A stretch of DNA of 64,000 nt from Odobenus rosmarus divergens (Eukaryota > Chordata > Mammalia > Carnivora > Odobenidae): NCBI RefSeq assembly GCF_000321225.1, contig NW_004450331.1, forward strand, positions 2,148,934-2,212,933. The letters are read 5' to 3'. Shown piece after piece: positions 48,060 through 60,268 of this stretch; the stretch's first letter is position 1; every line of letters begins with the position of its first letter. The notes under the pieces are model-generated. The model was not told where the DNA came from and searched no databases. It saw only the letters and a list, made by a program, of their open reading frames with translations. The position numbers were made by a program, and so were the translations under genes.

Positions 48060-49310
48060 CGTCCACTTCTGAGAGCACCCGAGAGCCGAAGTCCTTACCG
48101 CGGGTGGGCACGCAATGCCCGCCGCGACGCCTGGGCCCCATAGGAGGTATTTTTATCATACTCTCGCTCCTTCCAACAGCTCTCCTGGACTCGTTTGTTG
48201 AAACCAGATGCGTGTTAAGTGGTAACTTGGCTCTGCCCTCTCCGGAATCTGCCTTCAGTAATTTTTGTTTAAAAATCAAAAATACGGCCCCAGGAGATGA
48301 GAAGATGGGGTGGTTTCCTTTTTCCCTGGTTCTGCCCGGAAAAAAGAGGGCGGGATTCTTGCAGCTCCCACTGGGGAAGATCCTTCGTTCCTCGCCTGCT
48401 CGCCTCGGAGGCCCTCAACCACCGGACCGTCCTGGCCCTGCCGCGGGACAGGCGCTTTCTGGCTCCGCCGCAGGTTCTGTCCCTCCGCGCGGAGCTGTGA
48501 ACGAGTTAAATGCAGGGGTCGGGAGAACCTCTACGGTTCCCCTCTGCGCACACCACCACCTGAGGTTCTCTTTCGCCAGCGCGCGCCCGCCCGCGGCGGG
48601 CGGCGGGGACGAACCAGGCAGCGTGTGTTTGGCGACCCTCCCGCAGTTCAGGCCTATTTCGACTGTGCGAGGAGCTACATGGCGCTGGGGGATGTTTGGT
48701 ACCCACGGAGAAAGACCGCAAGGAGCGCAGGCTGAGCCAGGCGCCTCGGTCCGGGGCGGGGCGGGGCCGCGAGACGGGCGCACGGCGCGCAAACGCGGCC
48801 CCGGGGCGGGGTTTCGCGCTCCGCGGGGCCGACTCGCCGAGACCAAGTTGAGCAACCGGCGTGGAGAGAGACACCGCCCCTGGCTGAGGAGGGGGCGGGG
48901 GGAGCTGCTTCTCTCACCCGATTGGTGGACGGAGGGAGCCTATCACCGTCGGCTGCCGCCGCCGGAGCCGTTTGCTGGTTTCCATTCATTGGACCCCGAG
49001 CCGCCCCTGGATTTCCATCTTTTGTGGCGCGAAAATAACCCTTTGCTCCCTCTCATTGGTTTTGTTGTTGAGGGGTGGGATTGAATTCCTCTCTTCGTCT
49101 TCTCATTTTTCCTGCCCTTTAACTGCGAGCCCCCCGCCCCAACCCCAAGGAGAAAAGAGGGAGGAAGAGTAGAAAATAGTCGGAGTGCGTGTGGAGCCCG
49201 CCCCTTGGGCTGACCGCGTGGTGCCCGCAGAGTCCCCTCCCTTCCCCCAACGTCCAGCACCCGGAGGTCCTCGGTTTGCGCCATGCTCAGCAGCTGGAGT
49301 CACATCGTTT
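48060..49310. promoter_or_regulatory. Second, orphan CpG island with NF-Y and E2F motifs
   Basis: A CpG-dense, GC-rich block 3.5-4.8 kb upstream of IGF2BP3 exon 1, separated from the first island by about 2 kb of A/T-rich DNA. It contains ATTGG (inverted CCAAT) at 48921, 48988 and 49055, and an E2F-type GGCGCGAAAA at 49026-49035. No coding exon or recognisable gene is seen. The longest open frame, 48104-49084, begins with GTG and resembles no known protein. It may be an alternative IGF2BP3 promoter or the promoter of a non-coding transcript; direction is unknown. Confidence 0.7.
48921..49059 (-). promoter_or_regulatory. Triple CCAAT array with E2F-type site
   Basis: CCAAT boxes on the minus strand at 48925-48921, 48992-48988 and 49059-49055, each 67 bp apart. 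First and third match the NF-Y consensus well (ACCAATCGG, AACCAATGAG); the middle one is weaker. TTTTCGCGCC lies at 49035-49026 between the second and third. Confidence 0.6.
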
Positions 49311-52300
49311 CCCTGCCCGTTTCCAACATCTTAGAATTTATACCTCTTTCTTATTTAAAACAACAAGATAGGGTTTCAGATGCCTGAATTTTCCTGGGCT
49401 TCCAGGGAAACCGACTCATTCTGCCCCCTCCCTTTCTAACCCCCTTTTGTGGTCCACAGGGTTGTTTTAAGCAAAACCAAACAACCCCTCCAAAAAAAGC
49501 AAACGAAAAATTCCGGGTAAAATCAACTATGCCGAGACCACGTTTTCGTTGAAGCTGCCCTTAAGACCAAAGAAGCCGAGACCGACCTTGAAGGATTAGC
49601 GATTTCTGTAACTGAAATGTTCAAATTTTACTGACGTTTGGTGGAGACGGTGAGAAAAAATAAGTAAGAGTTTGGCTTGGAAAAGGACAAAACGAACGAA
49701 TAACCATATTTAATTTGGTTAACTGAAAAAGCTAACAGCTGTAGTGCTGTATTCTAGGGAGTGGTGTCTTTGGTGGGTTCGTATTTATATACATACGTTG
49801 CTATTGTTCTTCTCAAAAATAAAGATCAGAACTCTGGCCATAACAGAAAAGAGGGAAGTGTAAATTTGTTTGGAATATCTAATTTCATAACAGACTCAAA
49901 TTCTTTCATTATCTGAAGAAAATGAAATGTACCAATTAGAAATACAACTTAATAAATTGTTCACAGATAATATAATTGTTCATTTTTAAGTCTTGACAAA
50001 ATACCTGGTTTGGTTAAAAACCAGTAAAACAAAAATTGCCTAGTAAATATTAAAAACCTTCAGAGAACCGGCTTAAAACTGTGAGTTCAAAATTTTTTCT
50101 CTATTGTTAACTCTTAGCTAGTAATGATGTTACATCATCCTCCTAAGTTCTTTTGGAAAAACTATTTAGTTTTTTCGTTTTAATCTCTAAAAGCCAACTA
50201 ATTGAAGTAAGGTAAATTACCACCTACCATAATACTAAAAGCTATTTGAGCAGCTCTTTAAAACAAATTTTAAAAACTGACTGAATTAGTAAGGAAAAAC
50301 TTTTTAAATACAGATTTTGTTTACATTTTGTATATATATTTCAACTACGTTTCTTGAATGTGGTTAATAGGTATCTATTTTTGAAGTTTCATGTAAAATT
50401 ATTTCTCAGAAACATCAGAGTAACTTACAAATGATTTATTTTGAGTTGAACAAATTAAACCTTAGAAACTAAATTTATAGTGTAATGCTGAAGATTAGAG
50501 TTAATAATTTAGATAACCCTTAAACAGCTAAAAAATTTTAAATGTGAAGATGATTATTTGTGAAGTGATTCTAAGTTGGGACTTACATGATCTGTAATTT
50601 TTATATTTTGAAAATGATATAGTAGAAAAAATAAAGAATTTTTAGAGTAAATTTCAATTGAAAAAGAAAGTTCCAGAATTAATCTGAACAAGCCAAAACT
50701 CTAAAACCTGAGATATTTTCAAACATTTTCTCAAATTCAAAGATTTATATAACCAATATTTTTCTTTAAAAAAAAGATTTGTTCTGTTTGGGAGAAATTG
50801 ATTCATTAAATTTTCAACTAAGTCAGGATTACGAATTTTAATCTATCTGGTAAACTTTATACATGATTGTTAAAGTAGTAGATAAACATGATTCCTTTTA
50901 TTGCAGTTATATCCTTTATTGCTTCACTTGAGTGAAACTTTAAAAATATTCATTTATTATTACTATTCTTATGGGAGGAGGGAGGAATGAGACCTTTAGT
51001 GGAAAGAGCCTTTGGTAATTGGTGTGTGTACATAACTATTTGCTGACGGGGCCACAGAAAACAAAGAAGATAGGCATTTGTCTGTGGGGGGGAGGGGTGT
51101 GGAGAGGCTGAGAAGAGTTGGGCATTTAAACTTGTTTTCTTGGTTGTAACTCTGCAGGTTTCCTTGCTAAAGGTGAAGGGAAGGTGGTAAAGAGAATGTA
51201 TTACCTAATGGAGTAAAATGGGACAGTAATCCAGGCATGAAATCCCACTGGAAAGAGCAGTAAGAACCTACTCTCCTCACTCAAATAATCGGAAAGCAAA
51301 GCACATGCTGAGGTCATGGCAAGTTTTTAGCATTTTCTAACACGTGCATTTAAAAGACACATTTTAAGGTACTATTTTCTTATTAGGACCTTTTCTTTTC
51401 CTGACCATTTCTCGGAATCCCATTACAAAAAACTCAGGAACTAAAGTACCCTTCATGAAACAGCAGATTTTGTGACATAAGTAGATAAAAACAAATCAGC
51501 TCCTAGGTGATTTTAGTGACAAATTGAGGAATTTCACATGCTGTCTATAAATAGAAAGTGTATTTTTAGATTTTAATAAGGCAGAGTATATTTGTAAATT
51601 CCTTACTTGCAGGAATAATGGTAGACCATTACCATTTCCACTTTGGCTCATTAAAATTCATTCCTCCTTGAGTTCAGTTTACATTTTAGTCCTGAGCTGC
51701 TCTTAGTATGATGATCCCAGTTTTAAAGATGGAAGCAGCAGGCTAGGTAAGGATTATTATTATTTCAAAACATCTCAGCTGAAGTTCATAAGAATCTGAG
51801 AACATAAGATATAGCAGAAAAGAAAACAAAACTAATCTGAAATCTTTATCAAAATTGACACTATAAAGGTCTGTCCTAGAATTTGTGCCTAACAATTCTT
51901 TTGAAATATTTACCTCTTTTTTGTGGTAGATTGCTTAAAAACATAAAAGTTGGTGGTAATTTTTGTTGCTTTTCTCAAATGACAAATTACTGATCAATTA
52001 TTTTTAAAATGACAGTGCTAGTGCCTTCTCTAAGGCAAAGTTTTATTTGAACTGAGGTTTAATATCAATAATTAAACCTGTTTGATAGTTTCTCCTTATT
52101 TAATTTTGGCAGGGAGGGTGTCCTGTGTCAATCATTGAGTGACTTTTCTATTTTTAAGTTATTTTTCTTTGTAAACCATTCATATCTTATTTGTAATCTA
52201 AAAATGTTTTTCCTAGCACTCTCCAAGACTTGGAGAATACTTTAAAAGTAACTACATCTTACCCCCCCAAATATTAGTAAAGACTTTTTAAAATGTGTAT

Positions 52301-55294
52301 AATTTCCTACAAACAAGTAGGAAACATATTGAATATTTTCCATTAAGCTAACATAACTATATGGTCTTTCTAATTCTAACACATCCTAATTCTAATCCAG
52401 CTGTTAAAAATCTAATTCATTAACAAAGGTCATAAAAAAACAAGAAAAAAATACCAATTCTGTTGCATCAGAAATAGGTATGGTCTCTGTTATGTTGATA
52501 ACATTTTGTTCTGGGACAATTAAATACAGAATGATGTCGCCATGTTTTGTTTTCGTTTGTTGAAAATTGCCTGGATTTTGCTCCTTAATCCTATCATCAT
52601 ATCTCTTAACGGTTATTTCTTTCCTCTTATAGTTCTTTACTACCAAGAATAAAAAGATATTTTTGGTTTTGATTTAAGTGAATGGCCATCTATAAAAAGC
52701 CAAATAGAAAAACTAAAAAATCTGAAATTTTGGTGTGATGCATTATTGGTGCTTACCCCTGGCAACCATAGTTATATTCAAATTTTATTTTAATTTGGAG
52801 CCAAAGTTGTGAACTTTTAAAAACAAGATTAAATTGAATTTTGTTTTAAATATTAATAAACAACAAAAAATTGAGTAAGTGTTTCCGTCTAGTAAAATAG
52901 ATAATAGAGTTACAGGTAATATTAGTCTTTCTCCTCAACAGCAACAAATGTGGTTGAGGGCAGTTTTGTTGGGTATGGAATGCAGTCAGTGTGTGCAATT
53001 GGATGTGAGAATATACACACATAGTCCTGTTGAGAAGCCTTTTGTGGAGATTTGTAAAGGAATAAAGCAAGATAGAACTTGTGTTCAAATTCTGAGTTTG
53101 CAGGTTAAGACAGGCAAGGTCGACACAATTTTTTTTTTTTAAGTTTTTTTCTTCACCATCAGAATTCTTCAATATGGTGTTTTTAAAGCTGGGGAGAGAA
53201 GAGTAACAAACAGACCGAACTGGAATTAGGATGCTATTAATACATCAACATTAGAAATTAAGTAATTCAAAGTGTTTTATTTTTCTCTTTCTATGCCTTG
53301 TTTTCTATTTGTAAAAGACTTATTATACCCATAAAATATCCAATGGCATTAATAAAACATACATGTGATCAATTTAAGAAGTTACAGAATAACATGATCA
53401 CCTATTTTGAAAATGGTTTTGAATTTATTTACAAAATAAGTTCTCACAAATCCTTCCTGCTGGATTGTTCTACCACTTCTATTTGTAAACATGATCCATA
53501 CGTTGATAATTTGTTTTAATCAAAGTAAGTAGCATTGTTTGAGAAAATGTCTCTATAAAAAAAAAGAGCCGAAGATAGGGTCTCTTGCTGTTTTGAAGCA
53601 ACGTGTTTTGAAACCTAAATTTGGAGCCATCCAAATGGCAGTGGAAAGGAAACTCAGATTTTAAGTGAAAGCTGGGTCCTGTTATTTACTGCCTTTTTGA
53701 TATTTATTGAAGGATAAGGAAATGGATTAAATTCTAATGTTGCTTCAGAGCTGACCTCCAATAAAGTTTTTAGTGGCTATAAATGAAGAATGTTGTTTCA
53801 ACCAATGATAGTCCCTTCCTATTACTATTTGTGTAAAATATTCTCTTTCCCTGATTATTAAATATCCCTAAATTATTTCATTACCAAGGAGGTGGGATGG
53901 GGTCCTGTTATATTAGAATAGCCAAATGTTTTAACACTTTGAGTTTTTAAACAGTTGAAGAATGACCAGTGCTTTTTAAATAAAACAGTTTATTATTTAT
54001 TTCACAATAAGTATTGCACTTACTATCTTGTCTGTGCCATTGTTTTGCTAATATAATAATAAGCTGAGTTACTCTCAGATGTGGCAGCTAATGGAAAAAT
54101 ATATTACAGCCAAGCACAGAGAAGATGTATAAGCAAGAAAAAAGATTAAAATCATGTTTGTGGAACTCTTTTTTGTTTGTTTTTGTTTTTGTTTTTTCTT
54201 GTGGAACTCTTGATTAAGCCAAAAATGAAACTATCTTCCCACAACCAAATCTAGTGATCAGGTTCCTAATTTTTATTGTTAATAGTTAATAAACTTGAAT
54301 GTATGATTAGTATGCAGATATTACTAATTAACTTGGGAAGAATCTCTTTAATAGTTTGTAGTTTCATTTCATGCAACTTTATATGTGATATAAAAACATT
54401 ACTTTGTTTTTTAAAGGTTTTTTCATGTTTCCTTGCAGAAAATTAAAAAACCCAAGAGTTAAGCTAAAGACTGTTAATTATTTAGTTAAAATCTATTATC
54501 TATGGGTTAAGATATTGTTCTTTTCCTTCTAATTTTTCCATGAAAGCTTGAAACATAACCTATTAAAAACCAACAGACTTAATGGCATTTATAAGTTCGT
54601 AAAACAGGTTTTGCTGATTTTTTTTTTTAAATCTTACAGGTAAATTAAGGATATCAGAGAATTTGATTTTATGTATATATAACCGAATAGAAGTTGAATA
54701 TTCAAAGAAATTCATTTTGAAAGCAATACAATTCAAGCAACTTGCCACAGAGTGGCATTATCAAAGTGATTATGCAATGTAATATGAAGTTATAGGCTCT
54801 GGATTTTGAATTCAGCTATGGACATACCAATATAAGTATGCAAATAAATTATTGTTTTCAAAAACCTAGACTCGAGTGGATAAAGTTAAGAAAGCAGAGT
54901 CTGTGGTGTAAAGGGAAGTCAAAGTGTTTAAGGCACTTGTAACAGGAAAAGGCTGTGTGAACCGGAAGATATCTAAATTCACTATAGTAAATAGTTAAAA
55001 TTTCTCTAAAATGTAATTTCAGTAGTTAATATTTTGTCTCTGGAAGCATATACTGTTAGCACTTTTTGTTTAATGGAAAGAGAAAGAGATTGAGGCAAAA
55101 TGTTAGAGACTCCCACTAAAAGACTCAATGTGGGAAAACATCTCCCCCTTTTTATATATATTCCAAATTCTTGGATACCTTGTATAAATAACTTTGGATT
55201 TTTTGTTTGTGTGTTTCATTAGGGAATTGTACAGAGTTTCTTCTCTTTCATATGACTTTCAGTAGAACCTGTTTCATAATGAAACAATTCTATA
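49311..55294. other. Upstream A/T-rich region without SINEs
   Basis: About 30% GC, 6 kb. Contains only the 28-bp T-rich insertion at 54171. No gene found; if the human order holds, the next gene (TRA2A) lies further out. Confidence 0.6.
54158..54211. repeat. Direct repeat flanking a 28-bp T-rich insertion
   Basis: TTGTGGAACTCTT at 54158-54170 and 54199-54211 flanks 54171-54198, which is only T with five G and one C. Confidence 0.8.
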
Positions 55295-55400
55295 ATGTGC
55301 AGGCTGGAAGGATTATTAGGGATCTGTTAGTTTCCCATTTTACAGTTGAGGAAATTGAGGTCAGGGAAGGTTCAATGCAGGTTCAGTGGCAAGGCTGAGA
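55295..55400 (+). mobile_element. MIR SINE remnant
   Basis: TTTCCCATTTTACAGTTGAG then GAAATTGAGGTCAGGGAAGG, the conserved MIR core. Confidence 0.65.
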
Positions 55401-56807
55401 TGTGCTTATCACAGAATGAAACCATGTGCCAGTCCTGAGTGGGAGATATAACAAATACTTTTTTTCCTATTTTTGGTGATAAGAAAACAGACCCAAGGTG
55501 AGGTTTGCCCAGACTCAATACCATTACTTAAAAAAACAAAACAAAACAAAACCTACAATTATCCAGATGCATGGTTCTGTGAGTCCTTGAAAGCTAAAGG
55601 CAAAAGCCTTGAGGTAGAAGAGACCTGTGGGGGCCGGGGCGGGTGGGGGGAGTGATGGTTCATTTCACTAACTCTGTCCAGAATCTCATTTAAACTATCC
55701 CAAACATAAAATCAGTTCAGTGGAAAAGGCTGGTATAGAAGAAGATCCAATGATTTCTTTTGTATATTCTCAAAAAACTTGATTCAAGGCCCAGCTACAA
55801 TCGGGACCTCTAGGGGCCAAGAAATCTGCATTAATAACCACCTGACACACTCTTAGTGGTAAGCTAAGAAATTCTTCCTCATATCAGACTTCAAAAATGG
55901 GATGTTCACATTTACTCCATATAACAACAGTTTCACAGTGGGCTTGGGTTTTCTTTTCTTTTTGCTTTGGTGAAATTTCAGGGGTGGGAGGAGCTGTGTA
56001 TTACTACACACACACACATCTCCCCAGTAACTCAAACTCTTCCCTCTTCTATCCATTGGATTGTTGAACCGTTGGCAGAGGCTCACGTACCACCAGCTTT
56101 TGTTTGCTCCTACCAATATGGAGTGGTGGTCACTGGCCATAAATCCTTCTGGCTCCCCACCCCTAACTAGATACGTGACCCTCAGAGCTCAAAGTCCTTG
56201 GCTGTACCTTTGAATTAAAAGCTACCCTTACATAATGTTGTTTACCTGGAGATCTCTTGGTCTTCATAAACTGTGGACGCCACAACAGCACCTGTTGCAG
56301 CTGACCCTCCTGTCACCCTGGGTTGGTTGGGGTTTTGTTTTATTTTTTTCTTTCAACCTCCTTGGCCTTTGTTTCCACAGCTGTAAAGAGAGTTTAAACT
56401 ATTTACACCATCCTTTACCCTTTTCACAGCAGAGCACCAAGTAGGCTTTCTACAAATATTTGTGGAATTTAGTTTCAGAAAAAGGAGGAAGACTAGGAAT
56501 ATCAGTGAAATTATTGGACCACTTCAGAAAGTTCTATAAAAAGCAAGTGGGGAAGGGATTACTGCTTGAAACCGAAAAATAATGAAAGGAGGGACATTTT
56601 GTGTATATATCACCAGTTTCAGAGAAAAGAAAGCTTATTTAAATACCACAGATCTGTAAAAGTGGGAAAAGAATAAAAACAAAAATCCCCCCTGTAAAGG
56701 AATCCCTTATTGAATCCAACCACTAACACAACCCAATGTCCTGATCAAAAGTTATAAGAATTAAAAAAATAAATAAAATAAGAAATTACTCTCCAAGTAA
56801 AATGATT
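55401..56807. other. Upstream sequence, G-rich motif at 55628
   Basis: No Can-SINE; chance frames only. Confidence 0.6.
55628..55650 (+). other. G-quadruplex-capable motif
   Basis: GGGGG-CC-GGGG-C-GGG-T-GGGGGG in otherwise A/T-rich upstream DNA. Confidence 0.5.
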
Positions 56808-56928
56808 TTTTTAAAGATTTTATGTTTGGGGTATCCAGCTGGCTCATTCGGTGGAGACTGTGACTCTTGATTTCAGGGTTGTGAGTTCGAGCCCCACATT
56901 GGATGACTGAGCTAGCCAGGTGCTCCCA
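56808..56928. mobile_element. Can-SINE foldback remnant
   Basis: Minus-type T head at 56808-56822, plus-strand short-SINE body at 56826-56902, then minus-strand end GACTGAGCTAGCCAGGTGCT. Confidence 0.7.
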
Positions 56929-57256
56929 CAGTTTATTTTTATCAAAGGTTTGGAATTGGAGCCTCATGCTTCGTATGAACTTAGGTAAGAAATTATTACC
57001 ATGATACAGAATTTATGGGCTAAAGAGAATATAAAAGCAAAACAAAAATGTTAAGAATTTAAAAACAGGTGAGTCAAATGTCAAATTAGTAGATGATCAA
57101 TCAGTGTCAATGTTTATTAATAATTAGTTGTCTTTAAATTAGTTTTCTAACTGCTTCCCTTAGATTTCTGAAGAATGTACCAATTTAGATATTTTAATTT
57201 TATAGAAACAAATTAGAGATCATTAGAACAAAAACTGAAGCCTCTTCATGTGATCT

Positions 57257-57450
57257 TTTTTTTTTTGAGACTTTATTTGTTTGACAGAGAGAGACCCAGT
57301 GAGAGAGGGAACACAAGCAGGGGGAGAGGGAGAAGGAGAAGCAGGCTTCCCACAGAGCAGAGAGCCTGATGCAGGGCTCAATCCCAGGGCCCTAGGGTCA
57401 TGACCTGAGCCGAAGGCAGATGCTTAACCACTGAACCACCCAGGCGCCCC
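57257..57450 (-). mobile_element. Can-SINE, long form
   Basis: Flanked by TCTTCATGTGATCTT / TCTTCATGTGACTCTT. Confidence 0.9.
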
Positions 57451-57458
57451 TCTTCATG

Positions 57459-57536
57459 TGACTCTTGATCTCAGTGCCATGAGTTCGAGCTCCACATTGT
57501 GTGTAGAAATTACAAAAAAAAAAAAAAAAAAAAAAC
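57459..57536 (+). mobile_element. Can-SINE, short form, 5'-truncated
   Basis: ACTCTTGATCTCAGTGCCAT ... GTGTGTAGAAATTAC, A-tail. Confidence 0.75.
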
Positions 57537-58879
57537 TTGAAACCTAAAAAAAAAAACCCGGGAGCCTCTTGAGACCAATTGGAAGATATTCTAGATCAAA
57601 CTAAAGGGAAACAAAATATCATTAGATTTAACTCATATATACTGAATTTAAAGAATTTAAAGTTCTCAGTTTAAATATTTATGTTTACTTCTATTCTTGG
57701 TGGTTTCTTGAAAAATTCTGTAAGAATTATTTAGAAAAAAGACATAAAATTCTCATTTGAGCTGCAGTGAATATCTCTGGCTTGGGGTTTTCCCCTCTAG
57801 AGTTGAAACATTCATTTGAGCAACATTCAGAAGGAACTTTTCCATAGAATTAAAGAACTTCAGCATAGTTGCTCCTTGCAAAATAGTTTTAGCAGTGGCG
57901 AACTTGAAAAACTAGCAAAAATAATGGGAATAGCAGGGCTCTAAGAAAAAAAAATTCTACCAATGAATCTTTATTTTAAATATTTAAAATAAACACAGTT
58001 ATAGGACTCAGACTTTAATACTCTGTGATGTGAGTATCCCTGTGCATTTTATCTGTTTAATTCATTCTTGTAAAATGGAGAGAGAAGCTTGATGAAGCAA
58101 ACAGTGATTCAGAAGACATTTCTTATTTCTCACTTACTTAAAAGAATAAAACTTAATGCCAAAAAAAAAACCCCAGTTCATTGGAATTTATTGAAAGAGA
58201 TTTGGGTGGTGCTTTCACCTATGATATTTCAAATTTTTGCAGAGACTAAAATTTTCAGAGTCTAGGCAAATTGAAAGGATATTTCGTTAACACAAATTTT
58301 ATAATGTGAAAATAAATGAAGACTTTCAATGATAACTTAGTAGAAAAGATTATTTATTTAGTTTATAGCTCCCAGGCTTATAAAAATAAAAGCCTTTAAA
58401 AAAATAAATAAAAGCCTTTTAATCTGGTTCTGCTACTTTGGAGTTATTAATAATGCAATATAAGATAAGAGATTTTTATTTGATAAAACTTTTATTCCAC
58501 TGCAAAATTTTAATATATTTTTAATGAGAAAAGTCATTATGGTCTAAAATCAGAACTAACAGTTCTTTGAGAAACAAGGCAATCAAATTTGGGTTTATTT
58601 TTCCTTTCAATTCCTAAGCTACTATTTTTTCAGGTTAAAAATGTTTCATGTCCTTGACACATTCAAAGGTAGACACATTGTGCACTTTATATTTTAAACT
58701 TACCTCCTTTTTCTTTGTTCTTTTTATTTTGTAATATAATGAACTTAAAATAATTATGTATCAGTTATTCATAGCTTAGACATTTGTAGGTTGGCCTCAA
58801 CTGAAACTATTTTCCATGAAGACAGTCCTTGATCCTTGAAACTAGAAACAATCTCTCTCTCCTCTGATAGCAGAATTTT
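57537..58879. other. Upstream A/T-rich sequence
   Basis: A 22-bp tandem step (AATAAAAGCCTTT at 58385 and 58407); nothing else recognised. Confidence 0.6.
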
Positions 58880-58893
58880 AAAGTATGAATTTG

Positions 58894-59009
58894 GGGGTGC
58901 CTGGCTGGTTCAGTTGGTGGAATGGGTTACTCTTGATTTTGGGGTCATGAGTTTGAGCCCCATGTTGGGCATAGAGGTTACTTAAAAATAAATAAGCAAA
59001 AATAAAAAC
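58894..59009 (+). mobile_element. Can-SINE, short form
   Basis: Left repeat AAAGTATGAATTTG (58880), right AAAGTCTGATTT (59010). Confidence 0.85.
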
Positions 59010-59021
59010 AAAGTCTGATTT

Positions 59022-59216
59022 TTTTTAAGATTTTATTTATTTATTTGACAGAGGGAGACACAGCAAGAGAGGGAACAAAAGCAGGGGGAGTGGGAAAGGG
59101 AGAAAGTGGGCTTCCTGCTGAGCAGGGAGCCCAATGCGGGGCTTGATCCCAGGACCCTGGGATCATGACCTGAGCTGAAGGCGGACACTTAATGACTGAG
59201 CCACCCAGGTGCCCCT
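59022..59216 (-). mobile_element. Can-SINE, long form
   Basis: Left AAAGTCTGATTT (59010), right GAAGTCTGAATTTG (59217). Confidence 0.9.
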
Positions 59217-59282
59217 GAAGTCTGAATTTGACATAGCACTTTGTCTATATATTGCAAGACATTTATCATTTAAAAAAAAATT

Positions 59283-59382
59283 GGGGGGGCACCTGGTTGT
59301 CTCAGTCAGTGGAGTATTCAACTCTTGAACTTAGGGTTGTAAATTCAAGCCCCAGGTTGGGTGTAGAGATTACTTTAAAAAG
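59283..59382 (+). mobile_element. Can-SINE, short form
   Basis: GGGGGGCACCTGGTTGTCTC ... GGGTGTAGAGATTACTTT. Confidence 0.8.
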
Positions 59383-59635
59383 GGGGGGGGTGCCTGGGTG
59401 GCTCAGCTGGTAGAGTGGCTAACTCTTGGTTTCAGCTCAGGCGATAAGCTCAGGGTCCTGGGATAGAGACCCACACTAGGCTCTACACTCAGCAGGGAGT
59501 CTGCTTGAAAGTTCTCTCTCTCCCTCTCTTCTTCCCTCCCACTCTCTTCTTCCCTTCCCCTGCTCATGCTCTCTAAAATAAATAAATCTTTTAAATAAAT
59601 TAAAAAATAAAAATCCTTGAAAAAATAAAAATTAA
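59383..59635 (+). mobile_element. Can-SINE, long form, lengthened CT region
   Basis: GGTGCCTGGGTGGCTCAGCT; CT-rich part has an extra copy of CCCTCCCACTCTCTTCTTCC-like sequence. Confidence 0.8.
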
Positions 59636-59689
59636 AAAAAATTTATACTTTTCTCCTCTATTAGAGTGTCAACTGATTGGCGAGGTCTG

Positions 59690-59850
59690 CTTTATCTTTG
59701 TATGTAAGTAAACTCCATGAGGGCAGGGATTTTTTTTTTTTTAATTAGGTCTATGTTGCTTACGGCTAATTTCCCAATACTTAAAATTTTGTCTGGCATG
59801 TAATGTATACTCAATAAATATTTGTTGAATGAATGCATGATATTATCTAA
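59690..59850 (+). mobile_element. L2 LINE 3' end fragment
   Basis: AACTCCATGAGGGCAGGGAT, then TCTGGCATGTAATGTATACT and CAATAAATATTTGTTGAATG, the characteristic L2 3' end. Confidence 0.7.
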
Positions 59851-59958
59851 CGTTCAGTCTTCTATGAAGCAAGTCCTCAAATAAAGCTGGTGAACATACA
59901 AATGCTAGGATGTTTGTGCAAATACATACTCCACTCACACTCTAAAAGGCATGTGGTG

Positions 59959-60062
59959 GGGCATCTAGCTGGCCCAGTCAGTGGAACATGCAAGTCTTGG
60001 TCTTGAGGTTTTGAGTTTGAGCCCCACGTTGGGTGTAGAGATTACCTAAAAATAAAAAAATC
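59959..60062 (+). mobile_element. Can-SINE, short form, host of two later SINEs
   Basis: GGGGCATCTAGCTGGCCCAG; flanking TAAAAGGCATGTGGTG at 59943-59958 and 60511-60526 encloses it and both followers. Confidence 0.9.
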
Positions 60063-60268
60063 TTGGGTGCCTGGGTGGCTCAGTTGGTTAAGCAACTGCC
60101 TTCGGCTCAGGTCATGATCCTGGAGTCCTGGGATTGAGCCCCACGTCAGGCTCCCTGCTCAGCGGGGAGTCTGCTTCTCCCTCTGACCCTCCCCCCTCTC
60201 ATGCTCTCTATCTCATTCTCTCTCTCAAACAAATAAATAAAATCTTTTAAATAAATAAATAAATCTTA
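60063..60268 (+). mobile_element. Can-SINE, long form, in the previous SINE's tail
   Basis: GGGTGCCTGGGTGGCTCAG to AAATAAATAAATAAATCTT. Confidence 0.9.

Noticed and set aside
48104..49084. 327-codon plus-strand open frame in the second CpG island
   Set aside because: It starts with GTG, has no clear domain, overlaps open frames on the other strand, and is explained by few stop codons in GC-rich DNA.
49311..55294. Exons of the next gene (TRA2A in the human order)
   Set aside because: No Arg/Ser-rich or RRM coding segment was seen; the region is A/T-rich with only chance frames.
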